Part shown: positions 60,418 through 64,000 of the stretch, one piece after another
Position numbering within the stretch: position 1 is the stretch's first letter
Layout of the letters: each line of letters opens with the position of its first letter
Source of the DNA: Jatrophihabitans sp.
GTDB lineage: Bacteria > Actinomycetota > Actinomycetes > Mycobacteriales > Jatrophihabitantaceae
NCBI GenBank assembly: GCA_036389035.1
Contig: DASVQQ010000007.1
Location: 62,001-126,000 of the forward strand
Reading direction: 5' to 3'
DNA length: 64,000 nt
Translations under genes and position numbers: made by a program
Notes under the pieces: model-generated
The model's input: the letters and a program-made list of their open reading frames with translations, nothing else
Told to the model about the DNA's origin: nothing
Database searches by the model: none

Positions 60418-60490
60418 GTAGCGATTTCGCACGCCTCGCCGGACGAAATCGCTACGCGTCGGGAGGACGTGCGTCGGGAGGACGTGCGTC
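60418..60490. repeat. Hairpin followed by a 15-base tandem repeat
   Basis: GTAGCGATTTCG (60418-60429) pairs perfectly with CGAAATCGCTAC (60444-60455). Directly after it come two exact copies of GCGTCGGGAGGACGT (60456-60470, 60471-60485) and a partial third. Confidence 0.8.
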
Positions 60491-60692
60491 CGGCTGTGAT
60501 CGGACACTTCCTCCCACGCCAGGGTGAGCGGTTCGACGCGTACTAGCGCCAGCCCGGCAGCCAGCGTCCAGTCGGAGGCCGGGCGGTGCCGGGGGAACAG
60601 CTTCGGCATGTAGAGAAACAGTCTTGGCATAGCTCAACCCCGTTAGCGAACTGGCGCGGGTTCTTCCTCGTGCGAATGCTCAGTGCGCTGGA

Positions 60693-60737
60693 TTGCGACG
60701 ACGGGGGAGGATCGGGTGCCGTCCCCCGCCGTCGCAA
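60693..60737 (-). terminator. Terminator-like stem downstream of the secreted protein gene
   Basis: TTGCGACGACGGGGGA (60693-60708) pairs with TCCCCCGCCGTCGCAA (60722-60737) with one mismatch. On the minus strand it lies about 30 bases after the stop at 60769. Confidence 0.75.
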
Positions 60738-60768
60738 CTCCATCCTCTTGGCTAGGGCAGGGGGATGC

Positions 60769-61347
60769 CTAGCCGAGGACGCCCAGGAGCCGGTTCAGCA
60801 GCATGGCGATCTGGCTGACTATCGCGCTGATCCCGGTGTTCGCGTCGAGCAGGCCCGCAATCGCGCACAGCAGGTTGCCCAGCAGGTTGCCGGGTCCGGA
60901 CTGCGCCGTGATGTCGAGGACGATCCGATCCAGATGAATCTGCAAGCCGAGCAGGTCCAGGTCCAGCGGGCCGAGCGTCAGGTGCAGGATCTGACACGAT
61001 CCGGCGCTGTTGGCCAGGTCGACCGGAACGGTGATCGCCTGTGTTCCGGACGCCAGAACGGTTCCAGCCGCGTCGGTGATAGTGCCGGTGAAGGTGCCGG
61101 TGGCCAGCAGTCGAGAGCCCGAGGCGCTGAACCTGTTCACATCGAACACGCCGGTGACCGCTCCGCTGCCGTCCGCGAGCGTGCCCGTGACGCTGGCCGT
61201 CGACGGCGTCGCCGTCCGGGGCGCTGCCGTGGCGATGACAGCGGTTCCCATGAACAGGACGAACGCTGCCACGATCGCAACGAACAGGAACCACACCTTG
61301 GACAGCGAACGACCGGGTCTTGACATGCTTTCTGCGGGGTAGGACAT
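60769..61347 (-). CDS. Secreted or membrane-anchored protein of unknown function
   Basis: A 192-residue protein. A signal peptide or N-terminal anchor (VWFLFVAIVAAFVLFMGTAVIATAA) is followed by a beta-rich domain (TGTLADGSGAVTGVFDVNRFSASGSRLLATGTFTGTI-type strands) and a hydrophobic Leu-rich C-terminal part (GLLDANTGISAIVSQIAMLLNRLLGVLG) with two Cys (SCQILH, LLCAIAG). Similar exported proteins occur widely in actinobacteria without a known role. GAGGTGG precedes the ATG at 61347. Confidence 0.7.
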   Translation of the reverse strand: MSYPAESMSRPGRSLSKVWFLFVAIVAAFVLFMGTAVIATAAPRTATPSTASVTGTLADGSGAVTGVFDVNRFSASGSRLLATGTFTGTITDAAGTVLASGTQAITVPVDLANSAGSCQILHLTLGPLDLDLLGLQIHLDRIVLDITAQSGPGNLLGNLLCAIAGLLDANTGISAIVSQIAMLLNRLLGVLG

Positions 61348-61663
61348 CGAACCACCTCTTTCATATCTGCGCCAGGACGGTCTGGCTCACCGAGCCCCTG
61401 ATGAGACCCAGCGATATGAAGACCACCCGGACGGTGTCGCATCACGCGGCCCTATGGCCGCCCACCTGCCGGCCGCTGAGCTCCGGCTGCCTGTAGGCAG
61501 GGCTGGCGGATCGCGTCGCGGCGCTGTTCGCGGCCGGATCTCGCGTAATGCGGCCGGCACCAAGGCGTCCGGTGTAGCAGCCCCGTCGTTGCGGTCCATA
61601 GCGGCGCACAGGGGCGTTTGTTCCTCGGGTCAGATCTGCCGGGCGGCGGGGTAAGGTCCCACC
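61348..61663. other. Divergent promoter region, no gene
   Basis: Between the secreted protein gene and the sigma-RsbT operon. Apart from the leaderless -10 box at 61652 and a short GCCTGTAGGC palindrome (61489-61498) I see nothing. Confidence 0.5.
61652..61657 (+). promoter_or_regulatory. -10 box TAAGGT of the leaderless sigma-RsbT operon
   Basis: TAAGGT lies 6 bases before the ATG at 61664 with no ribosome site between. Confidence 0.5.
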
Positions 61664-62746
61664 ATGGGCGCCGTCACCCCGCCGAATCGGGGCGCCGAAG
61701 ATGAGGGGATAGACATCCCGGAGCTCATCTCCCTGGTCCGGCGCGTGGTGACGCCCCGGGTGAACGACTCGGCCACGGCCGATGACCTGGTGCAGGAGAC
61801 GCTGGCTCGGGTCCTCGGGGCAGGGGATCGAGTCAACAAGGGCATGCACGGGCCTTATGCCATCGTCACCGCCCGCAACCTGATCTCCTCGCTGGCCAAG
61901 CAGCAGGAGCGCCAGCGGCGCAATCAGCACCGGCTGGCCGACCTGCAGGTAGCTGAGCATGTCGACCAGCAGTTGCTCGAAGGTGAGAAACGCGAGGCGA
62001 TGGCGACGGCGCTTGCCCGGCTGTCCGAGCGGGATCGGCAGACGCTCGTCGCCCACGAGGTAAACGGCCAGGACACCAGCAGCCTCGGTACCCAGTTCGG
62101 CATGACGGCCGGCGCTGTCGCCGCCCAGTTGCACCGAGCCCGTGCCCGCCTGCGGGTGGAGTACCTTCTCGTGTCAGAAAAGGTGGAGCCGCCCACCGAC
62201 CGGTGCCGGCAGGTCCTTTTCTCGCTCTCCGCCGGAGATCGTCGTCGGCAACGCGAGCTGGACACGGGGCGTCATCTGCTCGAGTGCGACATGTGCGTGC
62301 GGATCAGCCGGCCCCTGCTCGAGAGAACCGCCGACGATCCCCGAAAAGACGTGATCGGAATTCACCGGGACGCCGACATCGTCACGGCTCGGCAGGCAGT
62401 ACGAGAAATGGCTTCCAACGTCGGGTTCTCGCGGACGGATTCAACCATCATCGCAACGGCGGTCTCCGAGATCGCCCGTAATATCGTCCGGTTCGCCGAG
62501 AAGGGCGAACTCAGCATCGAGGTAGTCGAGGATGGCCGGTACGGCGTGCAGATAGTGGCTCGGGACACCGGGCCGGGAATCGCCGATATCGACCAGGCCA
62601 TGGTTGACGGGTACAGCACTTACAGCGGGCTGGGCCTGGGTTTGCCGGGTGCGCGCCGGTTGATGGATGAGTTCGAAGTCGTGTCAGAAGTGGGTCGAGG
62701 AACAACGGTGACCATGATCAAATGGCGAAAGGAGATGCACAGGTGA
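61664..62746 (+). CDS. ECF-like sigma factor - zinc-finger - RsbT kinase fusion
   Basis: A 360-residue three-part protein. Residues about 20-100 are sigma region 2 (DSATADDLVQETLARVLG, YAIVTARNLISSLAKQQERQ), and 108-170 are region 4 (LARLSERDRQTLVAHEVNG, then GMTAGAVAAQLHRARARLR). Residues 180-220 contain an H204-x3-C208-x2-C211 zinc-binding motif like that of anti-sigma ZAS domains. Residues 230-357 match RsbT almost throughout: DIVTARQAVREMA, SEIARNIVRFAEKGEL, RDTGPGIADID, GYSTYSGLGLGLPGARRLMDEF, with an intact N-box and G-boxes. RsbT phosphorylates RsbR/RsbS and on release activates RsbU. A sigma factor covalently joined to RsbT suggests a stressosome that controls transcription directly. 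Leaderless start; its stop overlaps the next gene (GTGA). Confidence 0.85.
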   Translation: MGAVTPPNRGAEDEGIDIPELISLVRRVVTPRVNDSATADDLVQETLARVLGAGDRVNKGMHGPYAIVTARNLISSLAKQQERQRRNQHRLADLQVAEHVDQQLLEGEKREAMATALARLSERDRQTLVAHEVNGQDTSSLGTQFGMTAGAVAAQLHRARARLRVEYLLVSEKVEPPTDRCRQVLFSLSAGDRRRQRELDTGRHLLECDMCVRISRPLLERTADDPRKDVIGIHRDADIVTARQAVREMASNVGFSRTDSTIIATAVSEIARNIVRFAEKGELSIEVVEDGRYGVQIVARDTGPGIADIDQAMVDGYSTYSGLGLGLPGARRLMDEFEVVSEVGRGTTVTMIKWRKEMHR

Positions 62747-63648
62747 GCGAGGACGAGCGAGTCGTCGAGCAAGCTGTATCGGACTTCCCGGCCCTGGACC
62801 CTCAGGATGAGGAGCAGCTGCTGCCACAGCTGGTGGCGCACCTGCGGGAGAACCGCACCAGGCTCCGACAGGAGTGGGCCAGCCGTATTCAGGGCGCGCA
62901 CCTGTTGCAGGCCATGACCCCGCAGGAGGTCGCCGCGGAGACCACCTCGGTGTACGACAACTACGTCGAGGTGCTCGAAACCGGAAACGTCGAAGCGCTG
63001 CAGCACTATGCCCGCGACCTGTCCGAGCGCATCATCCCCCGGGGGGTGGAGACCCACGAGGTAGTGGGCATAGTGCTGCTGCTCCGTGACGTGCTGGCGA
63101 GATCGCTGTTCGGCAAGTACCAGCAGGATTTCTCCATGCTCAACAGGGTTCTGGACGCCTACGAGCCCGCGGCGAACAGGATCGCCAACACCGTCGCGGT
63201 GAGCTTCGTGGACGAACGGGAACGGGTGATCCGTCAGCAGCAGGACGCCATCCGGGAGCTCTCGACGCCCGTTCTTCCGGTTCGGGAACGGCTCCTGATC
63301 CTTCCGATCATCGGAGTTCTGGACACCGAACGCGCTCGCCAGCTCACCGAGCAGCTACTCGCCGGCATTCGCAGGCATCGGGCGAAGGTCGTCGTCATCG
63401 ACATCACCGGCTCTCCCACCGTCGATGAGGCAGCTGCCAACCACCTCGTTCGGACGGTCGACGCCTCTCGCCTGATGGGGGCAAGCGTCATCATCACCGG
63501 GCTGTCGCCGGGCATCGCGCAGACTCTGGTGACGATCGGCGTCGATCTCGGCAAGATGAACACGATCGGGGATCTGCAGGGCGGCCTCGAAGAAGCCGAA
63601 CGGCTCCTGGGCTACACCGTGAGCCGGCAGGACGGTTCCACGGGATAA
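62743..63648 (+). CDS. rsbR: RsbR-like stressosome sensor protein
   Basis: A 301-residue protein with an N-terminal RsbRD-type helical sensor domain (PQLVAHLRENRTRLRQEWASRI, then GVETHEVVGIVLLLRDVLARSL) and a C-terminal STAS domain (LLILPIIGVLDTERARQLTEQLL, VVVIDITGSPTVDEAAANHLV, GLSPGIAQTLVTIGVDL). The Thr residues of ITGSPT are at the place phosphorylated by RsbT in Bacillus RsbR. GTG at 62743 is preferred: AAAGGAG lies 8-9 bases upstream and it overlaps the fusion gene stop; ATG 62722 is possible. It would form the shell of a stressosome with the RsbS-like protein. Confidence 0.88.
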   Translation: MSEDERVVEQAVSDFPALDPQDEEQLLPQLVAHLRENRTRLRQEWASRIQGAHLLQAMTPQEVAAETTSVYDNYVEVLETGNVEALQHYARDLSERIIPRGVETHEVVGIVLLLRDVLARSLFGKYQQDFSMLNRVLDAYEPAANRIANTVAVSFVDERERVIRQQQDAIRELSTPVLPVRERLLILPIIGVLDTERARQLTEQLLAGIRRHRAKVVVIDITGSPTVDEAAANHLVRTVDASRLMGASVIITGLSPGIAQTLVTIGVDLGKMNTIGDLQGGLEEAERLLGYTVSRQDGSTG

Positions 63649-64000
63649 TGGACTCCGGGCCAGCACTCGTATCGATCCTGCAGCAGGGTTCGACCCTGAT
63701 CGCATCGATCCACACTGCGCTCGATGACAGTCAGCTCATTCGCTTCCAGCGGGACCTGATCGAACAGATCGGTGCCCGCCGGTCGCGCGGGGTGATCATC
63801 GATGTCGCCGCATTGGATGTGCTGGACTCGTTCGGGCTGCGCACGCTCAGAGACATAGCCGAAATGGCTCGCCTTCGCGGAGCCATCACCGTGCTGGTAG
63901 GAATCCAACCGGACGTCGCTCTTGCCATGGTGGAACTGGGGTTGGGCACCGGGTCGATCGAGACAGCCCTGGATCTCGAGGAGGGCTTGGCCTACCTGGG
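63648..64000 (+). CDS. rsbS: RsbS-like STAS protein (3' truncated by window end)
   Basis: At least 117 residues of a single-domain STAS protein: LVSILQQGSTLIASIHTALDDSQLIRFQRDL opens it, then VIIDVAALDVLDSFGLRTLRDIAEMARLRGA with the Ser of VLDSF at the RsbT phosphorylation site, and VLVGIQPDVALAMVELGLG. RsbS is the scaffold that holds RsbT in the resting stressosome. ATG shares one base with the RsbR-like stop (TAATG). The gene is almost complete at base 64000; a free RsbT and further regulators may follow outside. Confidence 0.9.
   Translation, partial: MDSGPALVSILQQGSTLIASIHTALDDSQLIRFQRDLIEQIGARRSRGVIIDVAALDVLDSFGLRTLRDIAEMARLRGAITVLVGIQPDVALAMVELGLGTGSIETALDLEEGLAYL

Larger units (their letters stand above)
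60281..60768. other. Intergenic region with three hairpins and tandem repeats, no gene
   Basis: No frame with coding character. It contains the ABC operon terminator (60290-60334), a hairpin plus 15-base tandem repeat (60418-60490) and a terminator-like stem for the minus-strand gene (60693-60737). Confidence 0.65.

Noticed and set aside
60456..60490. CRISPR-like repeat array
   Set aside because: Repeats are directly adjacent with no spacers and there are no cas genes in the window.

Overview
The window is high-GC DNA from a filamentous or soil-type actinomycete. The evidence is strong GC bias at third codon positions, frequent GTG and TTG starts, ATGA/GTGA translational coupling, several leaderless genes with a TANNNT box 6-8 bases before the start codon, a chromosomal Rv0474-hbhA-Rv0476-like block as in mycobacteria, an ATP-dependent DNA ligase of the LigB type, and actinobacterial sugar ABC transporters without a dedicated ATPase. 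The genus cannot be read from the sequence; a Jatrophihabitans/Frankia-like soil lineage is a guess. There is no prophage, transposon, CRISPR array or rRNA, and I recognised no tRNA.

Layout. 1-1.9 kb: the 3' end of selB and a HAD phosphatase. 2.1-10.4 kb: a co-directional, tightly packed cluster of DegT/StrS aminotransferase, MFS exporter, PAPS sulfotransferase, divergent SDR, SAM methyltransferase, an HK97-fold shell protein (encapsulin-like, no phage genes nearby), a D-amino-acid-oxidase-like flavoenzyme and an Asp/Glu-racemase-like protein. This looks like a small non-NRPS/non-PKS natural product pathway built around a protein nanocompartment. 10.4-16.1 kb: a glycan module of a polysaccharide pyruvyl transferase facing a PhyH dioxygenase and a two-domain glycosyltransferase; all three carry C-terminal helical or coiled-coil extensions. 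16.1-23.2 kb: housekeeping and membrane genes, including the XRE-hbhA-DUF2516 block.

23.5-31.6 kb: a second carbohydrate region (GH1-like hydrolase, glycosyltransferase, small protein, UDP-galactopyranose mutase, GH43-like, GH2 and lactonase proteins), then ligB. 33.9-42.3 kb: a five-gene translationally coupled surface-glycan operon headed by a GT2-GtrA-HPr-kinase-like fusion and preceded by an unusually AT-rich 0.7-kb leader with a nested hairpin. It continues with a GT39-like membrane glycosyltransferase, a secreted phosphoesterase, a Pro/Thr-repeat surface protein and a membrane-anchored GH99-like protein. A second secreted GH99-like gene follows. 44.1-46.7 kb: an atypical LuxR-type regulator and ctaD.

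47-54.2 kb: an arabinan-type sugar utilisation locus (solute-binding lipoprotein and two permeases, divergent from a secreted GH43, with a second GH43 facing it) with LacI-like operator half-sites between the divergent units. 54.3-57.4 kb: PhyH protein, rfbB, secreted trypsin-like protease. 57.5-60.3 kb: an HTH-MNT antitoxin fusion with HepT toxin, and an ABC transporter pair. 60.7-64 kb: a secreted protein and a stressosome-type signalling operon whose first protein fuses an ECF-like sigma factor, a zinc-finger and an RsbT kinase domain, followed by RsbR- and RsbS-like STAS proteins running off the window.

The two most unusual systems are the encapsulin-centred biosynthetic cluster (2.1-10.4 kb) and the sigma-ZnF-RsbT fusion stressosome (61.6 kb to end).
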